Made by a program: the position numbers and the translations under genes. Shown one piece after another: positions 1-12,100 of a stretch of DNA of 64,000 nucleotides; the first letter of the stretch is position 1; every line of letters starts with the position of its first letter. Source of the DNA: Tanytarsus gracilentus. Taxonomy: Eukaryota > Arthropoda > Insecta > Diptera > Chironomidae. Below the pieces are notes generated by a model that was not told where the DNA came from, ran no database searches, and worked only from the letters and a program-made list of their open reading frames with translations. The stretch is taken from positions 7,572,501 through 7,636,500 of the forward strand of contig JAXRKN010000044.1 in the NCBI GenBank assembly GCA_038502055.1. Reading direction: 5' to 3'.

Positions 1-324
1 TTCGGTTGGACTTAGTCATCTTTTATCAGTTTTTGTTCTTTGATGATTCCAATCGAATTATTTTTGGTATTTCATGGATAATCAAAGAAAATTTCCCACG
101 ATAAAAAAAAATTGTAAAGACGCAATCGGAATTAGATCATTTGTGATTTTCGATGATGTGTGAAAATATTTCAGTTTTTAGCGTAAATTTTTTAACTTCA
201 TTTTTTTATTCATGCACAGATAAATTCATACATAAATTTCTAATCACATGTTCAGAATTTCTAATAATTAAATAGGAGAGAATGAAATTAATTAGAAATC
301 AGTATTAACTCAAATGTGATTAAA
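1..324. other. Upstream non-coding sequence
   Basis: A/T-rich sequence with no coding signal. The part just upstream of position 325 presumably holds the promoter of the secreted-protein gene, but I see no clear TATA box or other motif. Confidence 0.5.
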
Positions 325-911
325 ATGAGTCAAATCATTTTTAAAATTTTTTTACTGTTTTTATTTTGTGAACTTGCTGGTAAAAAGTAAAAATTTAGTT
401 TAAAAAATAAACTTTTTTTAAATTATTTTAAACAGCCTCAAAAACTACTTCTAAGCCATCTTCAATTGGCAATAACTTCATCAATTTGGCATCAGCACTC
501 GATAAATTATTCACAACGCTTCAAACGGTCAAAATTAAAGTCAAGGAAGAGGACATTAAAATTCCATTTCATAAACTCTCACAAAATTTAACGTCTTGCG
601 ATGAAATAAAATCTGAAATTATTCAAATAAAAAATATAAATGCAGCAACTCAAAATCTAGGCATCACGCTTTCAAATACAACTTCAACTCTATCCTCAAC
701 AGCTGATGAATTAAACAGCAACCATGGATATCTTTCAGGGATATTTTCTGCCACCGGAAGTTTAATTCAAACAGCCGCAAATTTTACATCTAATCAAACG
801 TCACAAATTGACGACGTATTGAGTCATAATGAAAAATTAATTCAGGAATTGAGAAGTAAAGCTGAAGAAATGAATTGTAACGGAAATTTTGAATTCAAAC
901 GTTCGGTTTAA
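325..911 (+). CDS. Small secreted protein, two exons, unknown function
   Basis: Coding exons are 325-379 and 436-911, giving 176 aa. The donor (G|GTAAAAAG) and acceptor (AAACAG|CC) join in phase 1. Exon 1 encodes only a start Met and a hydrophobic stretch (IIFKIFLLFLFCELAG), which with exon 2 forms a textbook signal peptide. The mature part is Ser/Thr/Asn-rich and predicted helical. It has N-glycosylation sequons (NLT, NTT, NFT, NQT) and two cysteines far apart (in LTSCDEI and EMNCNG) that could form one disulfide. An AATAAA lies about 40 bp after the stop. I do not recognise the family. The signal peptide and spliced frame make a secreted product likely; its function is unknown. Confidence 0.72.
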
Positions 912-3900
912 AGAAGTTTTAATGATTTTTTAATTAAATTATTTTTAAAATAATAAAAATAAAATAATTTCAAAATTAAATTAAAATATCAAATAATTTT
1001 TTTTGTTCAAAAATGGCCAATCATTCGCTTAACTAAATGTGATGATAATCACTATAAAATTGTTTGTAATTAGAAATTTAGATTCTCTTTGCGATGCGAC
1101 AAGAAAGTGAAAAATTTATTTCAATTGCTCAAACGTGCTTCTGAAAATTAACTCTGGGTTGACTCAGAAAATTTATCAGGGGTGAGAAACTTGGACATAA
1201 ATTTAAATTTTCAAAATATTTCTTAAAATGTAAAATATGAAAATTAATTTTTATAACTAAATTTTTGAAAGAATTCTTCACGCCAGAGTCAGGGTTTAAA
1301 TTTAAAATATTTTCTAAACTCAACCAAAGTGAGAGGGGTTAAATTTTAAGAGTTTGTTTATCTCTGGCAAAAAATTTTCCATTCAGTGAAAATTAAAATT
1401 CCTGCTTTGCATATTTAATTTTCAGCATTGTTGATTTTCGACGAAAAATTATTCATCACGATGAAGAAGAAGTAGAAAAAAGCTCAAATAATTTCTAACA
1501 TTAAAATTTTCCGCTTTAATGTCAAACAAAACTTTTTCTTCTTTTTCTTATAAAGCAAATATTTAATCTCGATAATCCTTTTTCCGGTGGCAGAGCAATT
1601 AACAAGCTACGAAGGACGACAATGACAAATAAAAGGAGATTTGTCATCTCCGGGAGATAAAAATTCACTCTTCGACTATGATGAACTTTTTCTTCTTCCA
1701 CAATTCAATCAAGAAAGAAAATTTTGATGTTTTCAATTAAATTTGTTCTTCTTTTTTAATTAAAGAGAGAAACAATTTTTTTAAAAAAATTCTTAATGAA
1801 TTAAAAAAGTTTTGAAGATTGCAATTTTTGATTTCATTTTTGAATTAAAAACTTTTTCTTCATAAAAAATTGTCAAATATTTTATTTTTGTACATTTCAA
1901 AAAATATGCGAAATTTTTCTACTCGACCATTAAACTTAAATTCATCCTCATGTGTCATTTCAACTTGAACAAATACTTTCACCATAAAAGTGCTCAAATG
2001 CAGCCACAAATATATTTAAATATAAAAAATCCTCGACGAACTTTTGAAAGTATAAAAACTTTTTCTGTTGAAACGAAAATAAACAGAATAAATATCTTTT
2101 GAGTGCAGCATCTCAAGTGCAAGCAAAAAAAAGTTTTTCTTTTAAAATATTTTCTCTTGTTCTCTGTGTATGAATTTCACTTGACTTTGAATAAATAAAT
2201 CTTCAATTTACGAAAAAATTTATATTGAGGAAAATTTTGGAGATGTAAAATTTTTGATGTGAAAAGTGGGAAAAGGCAAAGAAAAATTTGAGAAAAAAAA
2301 GTTTAAAAAGATTTTTTACTCGTTTTATCATTAAAATTTTATAGTGAAGATCAAGATAAATAATGTAAGTGTCGATTTTTGTTTTAGAATTTTGAAAAGC
2401 TCTGACTTAAAGCTTTTAAGTTGAAAATTTTGTGCTTAAAATTTTCGAAAGCTCTAAACTTTTTAAATTTTCCAGCTCTGAAAATTATCAGATTTAAAAT
2501 TTAAAATTCCAAAGATATTTTTGGATTTTTTATCCATCACAATTTATTGTTAAAAAAATCTGATAAACTCTAAGCTCAAACAAATTTTCGGATCTTTTTC
2601 ATATCAATTTATCTCCATCACTCTAAACGTCCCCAAAGAGCGGACAAATCCACATGAAAAGTATTTCTTATTCGAACGAAATTCAATAAATTTTACTTTG
2701 TCTGTCGAACGTCGAGACTAATAAAATCAAAGGAAATCGAGATGATGCTTAAAAAGATCCTTCATTAGCCATATTGAATTGAATTTTATTCTGCAGTGCA
2801 TCTCGAGAGAGAGCAGCGGATTTTCGGTCGAACAACTTTGTAAATGAAACTTCCACGTTTGGATTTTTTTTCAAAAGTTTCATCTGAGTTTTTGATTAAA
2901 ATTTAAAGTTTAGGAATTTTCTTCTTCTTTTTTTAGTTGAGAAAAAAGTTCTTGACTTTTCAGTGAATGAAAAAAGTGGGACTGTATTTGACATTTCGAG
3001 AAAGTCATTAAAGAAACTTATGATGCTCCAAAAAAATAGTTAAAATGCAAATTAATTTTCATCATGCATAAAAATTGCGAATTTTCGCATCTCATAAATG
3101 GAAATTTATTTTATTTAAATTTTCACAGCATTTAAACTCAGTTTTGCGAATTTATCTACAGGATTTTCACACTTTCGTTTGGATAAATAAAATGGAAATG
3201 TTCATGTATGGTTTTTATTTTCTCTCATTCTAAAGTGCATCGCATAACACAAATTTATGGTGGATGCAGAATGTAAAAAATGTTAATATGCTTTTTTGCA
3301 TTTTGTCTCCACAGCACTTTTATCCATTGTGCAATTTAATGAAAAAATATTAAAATTACATAAGCTGAACGATGTTAATGAGCATGAATGAGAAATTTAT
3401 TTCCCACGCCACTTAATGATAATTTATGGAAATTTAAATGGTCAGAAAAATTTATTTTTTCAATTTTTTTCTTTCACTTAAAAAGAATTCATATTTTTTG
3501 ATTCTCTGGAAGTTTGGTTACAGTAAAGTCTCTCTAAATCGAACCCATTCACAGTTAAACTTCAAAAAATTTAAATTTCCAACGACCATTAATTTTTTTT
3601 TAAATATTACGAAAATATTTTTTCCAAATTTTTCTAATTTTTTGAAAGAAATAAAAAGAAAAGCTTTTTTAAAATTTTTTAATAAATATTTTTATAAACG
3701 TAAAGTCAAACATCAGGAACTGCCTGAATATCAATGAGCTTTGGTCAGTAATCATTTTTATGGGCAATTTATTACCGATGTTAATTTGTTCGTACATGCG
3801 TGAATAAAGAATGCTCGCATGGAGTATATGAAAGGCATCCGATTCGAGAATTGATAGAGCATGAAATGAGATTACACAATAGAATAAAATGTCGTACAAA

Positions 3901-5553
3901 AGATGAAGTTCAGCAAACGGTCAATGTTGAATGAAGCAGGATGATTTGACATATCACATGGAATTCCATTGATTTTTCAGAAAGAAGCACAACAGGATGT
4001 TGATTTTCTCTAATGATAACACGACAGAATTGAATTATGGCATAAAATGAAGTCGAGAGCTTTCAAGGAAGTTATTTGAGCTTTTTTGTCGAGAGGAAAA
4101 AATTCCGACTTCACACATTCAAAGCTATGATTACTATTTAATGAAATAACACTCACATTCGTGAAATAATTACATACTAATTAAGCTCGAAATTGCCATT
4201 TTGAATTTCTCATTCGTGGCTGTAGGAATTTACATATAAAATTCCTCCATTTAAAATATCACAAACGCACACACATTATTTGAGTTAATTAAGAAATTTT
4301 CTTAAAGAACGCCACAAAAATATCAGATTAAGACGTAACTGAGAAGCTTTCGACGTTTAATTAAATTGCTTTACTGGCAAGAACTTTAATCAAGCTCTTG
4401 TATGTCGATATTATCATGCATTATTCATGATTCCTTCCATGCTGTCGCTTCAGTCTGTTATTTTGCTATCTTCAACATACATCGTTCGCATAGAATCATA
4501 GGAGATGTTTACTTACTTATTATTACATAGCCTAGGGAAGAGAGAATGCAGTTAAAGGAGGAAAACATTTTTTAGAGCTTTTTATTCCGAAACAATTGAA
4601 TTTTTTTTACAAACATATGAAAAATTATAGTGTTGTCGATATTTCAGAGTATTTCACCCTATGACAGTAGATACCAAATTTTTCATGAACAACATCAAAA
4701 AAAATAAATATTGCACAGAAAATTATGAGCATCAGACCAAAAATTATGTTTATCATTGTTGAATTTTTCCAGGATAAAAGCTTTAATTTTTTTTCTACCA
4801 CCCTAGAATTATTTTTCCTAAGATTTTCCTTTTTACTGCATTTTCTGCTACAAAAGAAATTTACTTGATTGCTTATTCTCTCGCGACCATTTATTCTTCT
4901 TATTTAACGATAAGGGAAAACTTTTTTCTTTTCGTCACTTTTTAATCCTCGCACAAAATAATTACAATTAAGAATTTCCGTCATGCCGCCAGCTAATTTT
5001 GTCTTTTACTCCCCGCACTATGGTCATGAAAAAGGAGACAGGATAAATTATGGTGAAATTTGATGTTTCCTTTTTTTCTTCTTCGTGCATTAAATCGAGG
5101 CAAGAGAAAATAAAAACTTGGATTTGTTATAAATTTTTATATTTTTGGAGGGAAAATTATTTTTTGCATTTTTCCTCAAATAGTTTAAAAAATAAAAATA
5201 TTTTTAGTAAAAAGCTTTAATAAGTTTAAGTTTTAATTGGAAAATATCAGCTCGGAATTAACCAAGGTAACGTCAAAATTTTAATTAAATTTTTTCAACA
5301 TCAAACATTTCAGCTTTAAATTATTTTTGCTTTACTTGTCACCACCGCAATTTTTGTTGAGTGTAATTTGAGGACTTTTTCTTCGAGCGTGACGATAAAA
5401 GTGTGAGCAAAGTCTCAGTGACAGACTTTTTGCTGCGATGTTAAATTTTTGTCTCTTTAAAACTTTTTGACAACGTAAACGAAAAAAATGTTGAGTGAAA
5501 ACAAAGAAGAATTAGATGATCTTAAAGTTGGACGTCTAAATGTCAACTTTGCA
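912..5553. other. Gene-poor A/T-rich intergenic sequence
   Basis: About 4.6 kb with long A/T runs. A 99-codon frame at 3438-3737 is built almost entirely of Phe, Lys and Asn and is compositional. I see no RNA gene, transposon or convincing exon here. Confidence 0.5.
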
Positions 5554-6353
5554 TTAAACTTTCTTAATAATTTCACCTTTTGGCTCGTCCCTTATCTTCT
5601 TATAAAGCGAGTATTGGGTGACGAAGAAATAAATGTAAATGCAAAAGATCAAAACACAAGCAGTGAAATATCCGCAATAAAACGCGTCATATCGATCGTC
5701 ATAATCGCCTGTGACAGATTTTATAAACACAAAAAATGATAAAACAATGGCCGCTCCTGTAATCCCAACCTCCAATCCCATCATGTAAATGTGTGGCAAA
5801 ATTTTATTTGAATTGTGCTAAAAAATAAAAATTTAAATTAAAAATTAAATTCAAAATTTCAAATCTTACTTCTTTGATTCCACGAATAAGCAAATATCCA
5901 GTCAAGTAAAGGTAAACGAAAGCGATGTAGATGATCAAAATCAAGATTGACACTATAGTGCGAAAATTCTTAATTGACGATAAATAAATTTGGTACTCAG
6001 AACTGAAAAGTTGAAAATAATAAATTTAGAAATTGTTGAATTATTAATTTTTCATACTCACTTAACTTCAAATTTACTTATTATTTCAGGCGTCAAATCT
6101 TCTGGATTGGATTGTTTCAAAATATCCTTTTGAATGTCTTTTACTTCACTCTTACTCGTCATTATCGACGGAAACGAGAGATATAAAAGAATTGTAGTCA
6201 AGACAATCGACAAAGATGCAAGAAAAATTCGAGTTACAGCTAAAATTTAAAATTATTTAATTTTTCAATGACTTTTTTAAATCTATTTTTACCAAAAAAG
6301 TAACCACCGAATTTTAATGAAAAGCAGCCGCAACATTTATTAACTTGCTTCAT
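5554..6353 (-). CDS. Tetraspan LAPTM/DUF4728-like membrane protein
   Basis: Four exons on the minus strand (6353-6293, 6239-6062, 6002-5870, 5817-5554) join in phase to a 211-aa protein. All junctions have GT/AG ends (e.g. G|GTAAAAAT, AA|GTGAGTAT, GAA|GTAAGAT). The N-terminus reads MKQVNKCCGCFSLKFGGYFF, a Cys-rich cap before TM1 that is typical of the insect DUF4728 / lysosome-associated (LAPTM-like) four-TM proteins. TM1 (about 22-45) is followed by a polar luminal loop (SKSEVKDIQKD...). Then come TM2 (TIVSILILIIYIAFVYLYLT), TM3 (GLEVGITGAAIVLSFFVFI) and TM4 (about 180-200), with a short basic cytoplasmic tail. Family assignment rests on the CCGCFS-TM architecture recalled from insect proteins. 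The molecular function of these proteins is not established. The plus-strand frame over the last exon is an antisense shadow. Confidence 0.75.
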
Positions 6354-7947
6354 GATTTTTTGATTTCAAGATTTAGAAAATCCTTCTTTAGTGATTGACG
6401 GATTGAAATGAACTGAACTCGAAAAAGCTTTACGAAGATTCTTAAAAATTCTAAAAAAATTGTAAATTTATTGAGTAAATATAAAAAAATCTCAAGTTTT
6501 GATGAATATAAGATTCTCTGAACTCAAAAGCGATAATTGAAAAAATTCCATAATTTTTTTTGCTCCGCTGACTTTCACGCATGAACATGTCACTCACATT
6601 GTGAAACTTCTTCAATTATTATCAATCAAGATTAAAACGTGTTTCTTGAGCAATAAGAGCAAAAACTTTTCTTTATTTATCTTCATCTGTTGTTAGTCTA
6701 TGACAATAACTATCACAGATGTAAGCACACATTCGTGCTCACCTTATCAAAGATTCACGCTCGTATTATTACCTTTCTTGTAATATCTACATGGAATGTG
6801 AGGATATTTTTCGTAAATCTTTATGGGATGGATTTTGGGATGAAAATGGGTCATTAGGGATTCGACCTAATTTCATGGTGTGAAATTACTTAAAGAGTTT
6901 GAAACAGGAGTGGAGAGAAAATGAATGAAAAATTCACCCCTGGTTTAAAAATGAAATTTTCAAGTTTTTATCTCCGAACTATTATTTTGTCACATAAACA
7001 GATAACTGTGAGCATTATTTCTCATCTGGGTGCTGGAAACTTTTAAAAAGAACATTTTCACGTCGAAACAATTGATAAAGAAATTACTAACCTCCCTAAC
7101 TACACTTTAGTTTCTTTTTGGTGTTTTTAAAGAGAGCAAAACTCAAAATAATATCTGAGATTGTGTGCATAGACAAAATTCGTTTCTTTAAATTACATTT
7201 TTATGTCATCCCAGCAATGATTTTCTTTTTTTATTGCGTACCATCAGTGATGATTCATCACATGAGTTTAAGAAATAAAAATTACCTTCAATTTTTCATC
7301 ACTTCATTCATTTTTATTGAATCATGAAGAGGTTGGCAAAAAAAGGGTATGAATCGTGGCTGAGGGCTTGAGTGATGAGTTGAAAAGGTGCAATAATTTC
7401 TCTTAACTTAGTTGATGCTTTCAGAACCTCATTTTTCATCCTTTCAAGAGACTTTTGCTTATTAAAGTGGACTCTTTTTTCTCCCTTTCTCTTCTCTGAA
7501 TTATTTTTTTCTCTTAGAATAATTTTAAAGAACAGATTTTTAAAATACGGTAAAAAATATTTAAAAAAATTTTCTGCGCTCCAATACTTCAACACCATCA
7601 ACTTCACCACTCACCCACTTCCCTCGATAATCATGCGCTCTCACTGTTTTACCCCCAAATCACTTTCATACAGTGACAAGATTAAAGACAGCGAGAGAAG
7701 AAGTGCAAAAAAATGCATGTCACCAAAAATGAAATTAATAATAATTACAGAAAAAGTTAATTCTTGTTGGAACCAATAAAATAAATATGTCAAAAAATAG
7801 TCAATCATAACGGTGAAATCTTACTCGAGAGATTCGTCTAGGGGTAAATTCCGGGAGCGAACAATTTAAACATTCACACGTTTAATTTTTTAAATGTATT
7901 TTTGTTACTAAATTAAGTTTAATAAATTTGATCAGGAAAAAGGACTA
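6354..7947. other. Intergenic sequence
   Basis: A/T-rich, no convincing exon on either strand. It contains the presumed promoter of the tetraspan gene (start at 6353). The short frames at 7118-7327 and 7314-7610 lack homology, signal or splice context. Confidence 0.45.
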
Positions 7948-8487
7948 AATAAAATAAGTAAAAAAAATTTAACAACACTCCCTTCTCTTTGTACAACTAG
8001 ATATTTCGCACGGAAAAGTATTAAATAAAATAAAATTAGTAAATATTTTGACATTTTCATACATGTTGTTATAACTCTCTTTTGAGAACTTAAAACTAAA
8101 TTTTGGTATTTGCTTTATCGCAACATATTAAACATATGTATGCAATACTTGAATGAATTTAATATTGGAATTTAAGATCCAAAAATTAGAGAAGTGGAGC
8201 GGTTTTAAAAAACATCAATCAAACAAAAATTACCGCTTCACTTCTCTAATTTTTGGATCTTAAATTCCAATATTAAATTCATTCAAGTATTGCATACATA
8301 TGTTTAATATCTTGCGATAAAGCAAATACCAAAATTTAGTTTTAAGTTCTCAAAAGAGAGTTATAACAACATGTATGAAAATGTCAAAATATTTACTGAT
8401 TTTATTTTATTTAATACTTTTCCGTGCGAAATATCTAGTTGTACAAAGAGAAGGGAGTGTTGTTAAATTTTTTTTACTTATTTTATT
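7948..8487. repeat. Near-perfect 540-bp inverted repeat (fold-back)
   Basis: Two 256-bp arms (7948-8203 and 8232-8487) are reverse complements around a 28-bp spacer. Reading along both arms I found only three mismatches and no indels, so about 99% identity. The arm ends begin AATAAAATAAGT on the left and end with its complement on the right. I saw no target-site duplication in the flanks, and no open reading frame. It could be a fold-back/MITE-like transposon or a palindromic duplication. If transcribed from either side it would fold into a long double-stranded RNA. Confidence 0.9.
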
Positions 8488-9088
8488 GCACTTTTGAGCT
8501 TTTACACTTTTTAAAAACTTTTGAGTTTTTCGGGTTGCATAACTTGCCCCTTGAACAAAATTTCAGTTATTTTTTGACGGCTGTGACTCATTCATGAAGA
8601 AAATTTAAACTCTGTTTTCGAAACCTTTCAAGTCTTTGTATTATGAATCTGAAAAAAAGGGATCAAAAATAAACAGAATTAAATTTTTTCAATATGATTT
8701 TTAATAAAAATTTTTCGACTCTTAAAAGTACAAAGATTTACATCAATAAAGTTTTTTTTTCTCTTAAGTTCGTATAACAACTTTTTTCTTGAGATTTTCT
8801 TGTGATTCAATCAACAATTTTAGTAAATTTGGCCTAACAATTTTTTTTGCTTAATACTTAATAATGCCTTAAATCTTCCATTTGATTTTTAATTACTATC
8901 TTTGACATGTCTAAAGGTATTTTCTGCAATTTACAATTATTCAATAAGTCTTTTTTTAAAAAATAATAGCTTGATTTTAAGGGAAAAATAAATTGAAACT
9001 CTTGACAATGAAGAAAATTGAGTAAAAAAATGAATCTTAAATTATAATTTTTGGCAATTTTCCTTTGAGTTCTCGGTTGGACGTGAAG

Positions 9089-9127
<39 letters not shown>

Positions 9128-9187
9128 GTGCTTTACATCAAATGCAGTTCTTGACTAGAAAAATTCGCCTGCAGCCAGTTGATTTAT
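8488..9187. other. Intergenic; includes presumed 3' UTR of neuralized
   Basis: No coding signal. The stop of neuralized is at 9188 and an AATAAA on the minus strand overlaps it almost at once, so at least the proximal part is transcribed 3' UTR. The (TC)n tract at 9093-9124 lies here. Confidence 0.5.
9093..9124. repeat. (TC)16 microsatellite
   Basis: Sixteen uninterrupted TC units. On the neuralized transcript this would be a (GA)n tract about 65 nt after the stop codon. Confidence 0.95.
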
Positions 9188-12100
9188 TTAAGAGCGATAA
9201 GTGCGAATGACGTCACGAATGGGTGCGCGACAGAGTGGACATAATCCTCCATTGCTTCCTCCACGCCAATGCTTCATTGCACACTCGTAGCACATACACA
9301 TGTGTCCGCACATATACAAGACAGAGTCAATCGGATTCTCATAGCAAATTGTGCAATCGACTGCTGACGGATCGCCATTTGCGCTATAGTTCGAAACGGA
9401 ACCGTAAATCGTCGAGGTTGACTCCACAAACGATGCATTCTGCTGCTTCTTTATTGAAGCCACTGAGCCATAAATAGCTGCAGATGCTGCTGCCGGCATT
9501 GAATCACAACGAGTTGCGCTCTAGAAGAGAAAATAAAGTAATTTGATTAGATTGAGTGTTGGATTAACTTTAAATCGGTGAGTTAAAATTTAAATCTTAA
9601 GATTAAAAGATTTAATACTCACTCTCGATCTGCTTGGCGCTTGATTAGTTTTGACTGCGACTGACGATGGTAGGTTAACGACTAGAAGAGTGCCTCCATG
9701 TTGAACTTGAATATCTCCATTTGCCTCATTAGCTGATATATAGGTGGTTGTGTTTGATAAGCGCGACATTGATGTCGAACAGATAGTCTCAGTTGGTGCT
9801 TGAGCACTGGCCATCATTCGTTGATTCAATGGAACTGGTGAAGTGAGAGCCTTTTGAATGCTGAGATGAGCTTGCGGTGGTTGTTGATAGGCCGGCGGTG
9901 GAACAGTTGTGGTCTTTGAGAGCACTCGAATTCCCTGAGTTGATCCATAAACATCGAAAAATGTCCACAATTGAAGTGACTGATCGATGTACATTAGAGT
10001 AATTGGAGCATTGTCGTTGCGACTTATTTGAACTTCTCCAGTCATCGTGACACTAAATTTGATTTCATCGCCACGCTGCAATGTGATAATTTGTCCAATG
10101 TCCTTGCTCACGACCCAATATTCAGGACGATCGAGTAAGATGTCACTGTCGTCGGGAAGATCAGTCGGAAGGAGATTTGATGGATTGCAAGAGGTGAGAC
10201 CGACAGCGAGACTTCCACCATAGATGCTGTCATTTTTAAGTATTTGAATGATGAATTGTTCACCGTATTTGATTGGACGCTGTGTAAAGACATAGCCTTG
10301 ACAGAATTCATTCTCGACACGGGTCGCGAGTGTACGATCCTGAGTGAGCACAACATTACGTCCGGTTAATGGATGAAATTGCATTGCATGGTAGCCAGTG
10401 ATGATTCCTTGGTTCATCAAATTGTTGCTGCTGTGAATTGTTTGACGACGATTGGCTTGAGCTGCCGAGTCAATGCTCACTCCTTGGATGCGCTCATTTA
10501 TATCGTAGATTTCTTGCGATGGTACTTCCGGCAGTGGAGCACTCAATTGACGTGTAATTGGATTAGCATTGTTGCACGTGTATGTGCGACTATCAATATA
10601 CTCGCAGGCAGTTGAATTTCCATAAATGTCAATCATGGACCACAGTGGACCACGAGTGTCGACATCAGTTATAAACAAGCCCTTCTCCTCGCCATTAATT
10701 CCATAATGAACTTCGCCATTTGCCGTTACGTAGTAGAAGAGAACATTGTCACGTTGACAGAAACGCTCGTGGAGAGCTTTTCCCCAAAATCCAGGCTTAT
10801 TTGTGAGATCGGGGCATGCATATTTAGGAATACTGCCTTCAAGTGAAGCCGGGTCCATGCAGGTAAATCCAAAGCGTATCACACCGCTCCAGTTATTTGA
10901 AATCTCCACAAATCTCACACAAACACGTTCGTTAACCTTTACGGGACGTGCACTGAATGTGACGCCTTTGCAAAAGCTCTCATAGCGACGAGCGACTTTG
11001 CCATCGCGTGAAATCCGAATGTTGTCACCGTGAACGCTGTGAAATTGGAGAGGTGGCAAATTATTGGGTCCGGCACAGGATGCATTTGTACGGGAAGCTG
11101 AAAATGAGATGAAATAATTTAGTAAAGAATTCTCATTAAGCGAAGTGTAAAGTATTAAATTTTTTTCCCACTGACTCAAAACATAAAGACATTGATACAC
11201 ATCATGGGAATGATTTTAAGATTTTAGGGTGACCAGATATATTTTAGTTTACATTGAATTTAAAAAATCATCATATGTTCAGCCAATTTAAACCGCAAAC
11301 TCAGATTGATTGATTCTTCAATTTTCAGACAGAAGCAAACATTTAATAACAAAGCAAAAACGCAAATAGGAAATCATTCAATCAAATGGGTTAAAACCAT
11401 TAAGCACTCTTTCGCCTCCCATCCGTCTTTTGCCCAAAAAAAAACATCATGAAGCCACAAATCTTCTTTTCTGCTCACTCACTCACTCTCTATCATAATT
11501 GAAATAAATTATCATCCCATTCATAAAGATTAACTTCAACGCGCTTCGTTGGCTCTTATGCGATTTTAATAAATTTATATTTTTTTGCCGAGGTGTGTAA
11601 CATAACGAGATTTTAATAATTTTTAAGAGAAATTTCATAAGCAACGGAAATAAAATGACTTAAATAGAGCCGTTTTGACAAATAGACAATGGCCAACTTC
11701 TTTTTCATCTGTCAATCAAGCGAAAACAAATAAGATCAAATGCTCATCTCGCTCGCGCACTACCATTAACTTTAATCTGAAGTACACACCGCAGAGTAGA
11801 CATATGAGGAAGCGCAACAGTATTTACGCAATCATTAATCATTAGCACAACAGACTGAGCGATTATCGTGTGTTAGAGAGATGCTTTTAATGAATGATCT
11901 CATGTGGCTGTGGTGGCGTGGCTGGAACTTCAAATATTTCTCTCGCTAACGCGCACACATAACGCTTTTATGGAAATTCCAAAAATACTATAAATTTTAC
12001 TGCCGAAATTTATGGAGAGAAATTTACAATTTCCACCTATGCAAAGGGATGGCCATAAATTCATAAATCATGGACCCTTTTGTCGCTGTCATTTTCTTCC

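Noticed and set aside
3438..3737. 99-codon plus-strand frame
   Set aside because: Dominated by Phe, Lys, Asn and Leu, as expected from A/T-rich DNA; no homology or splice context.
5488..5739. 83-codon plus-strand frame
   Set aside because: It is the complement of the last exon of the tetraspan gene, which has a much better supported spliced model.
11101..11200. Extending the neuralized NHR exon upstream to an in-frame ATG at 11200
   Set aside because: A good acceptor at 11098 and perfect phase and sequence continuity with the 19.3-kb exon show that this extra 34-codon stretch is intron.
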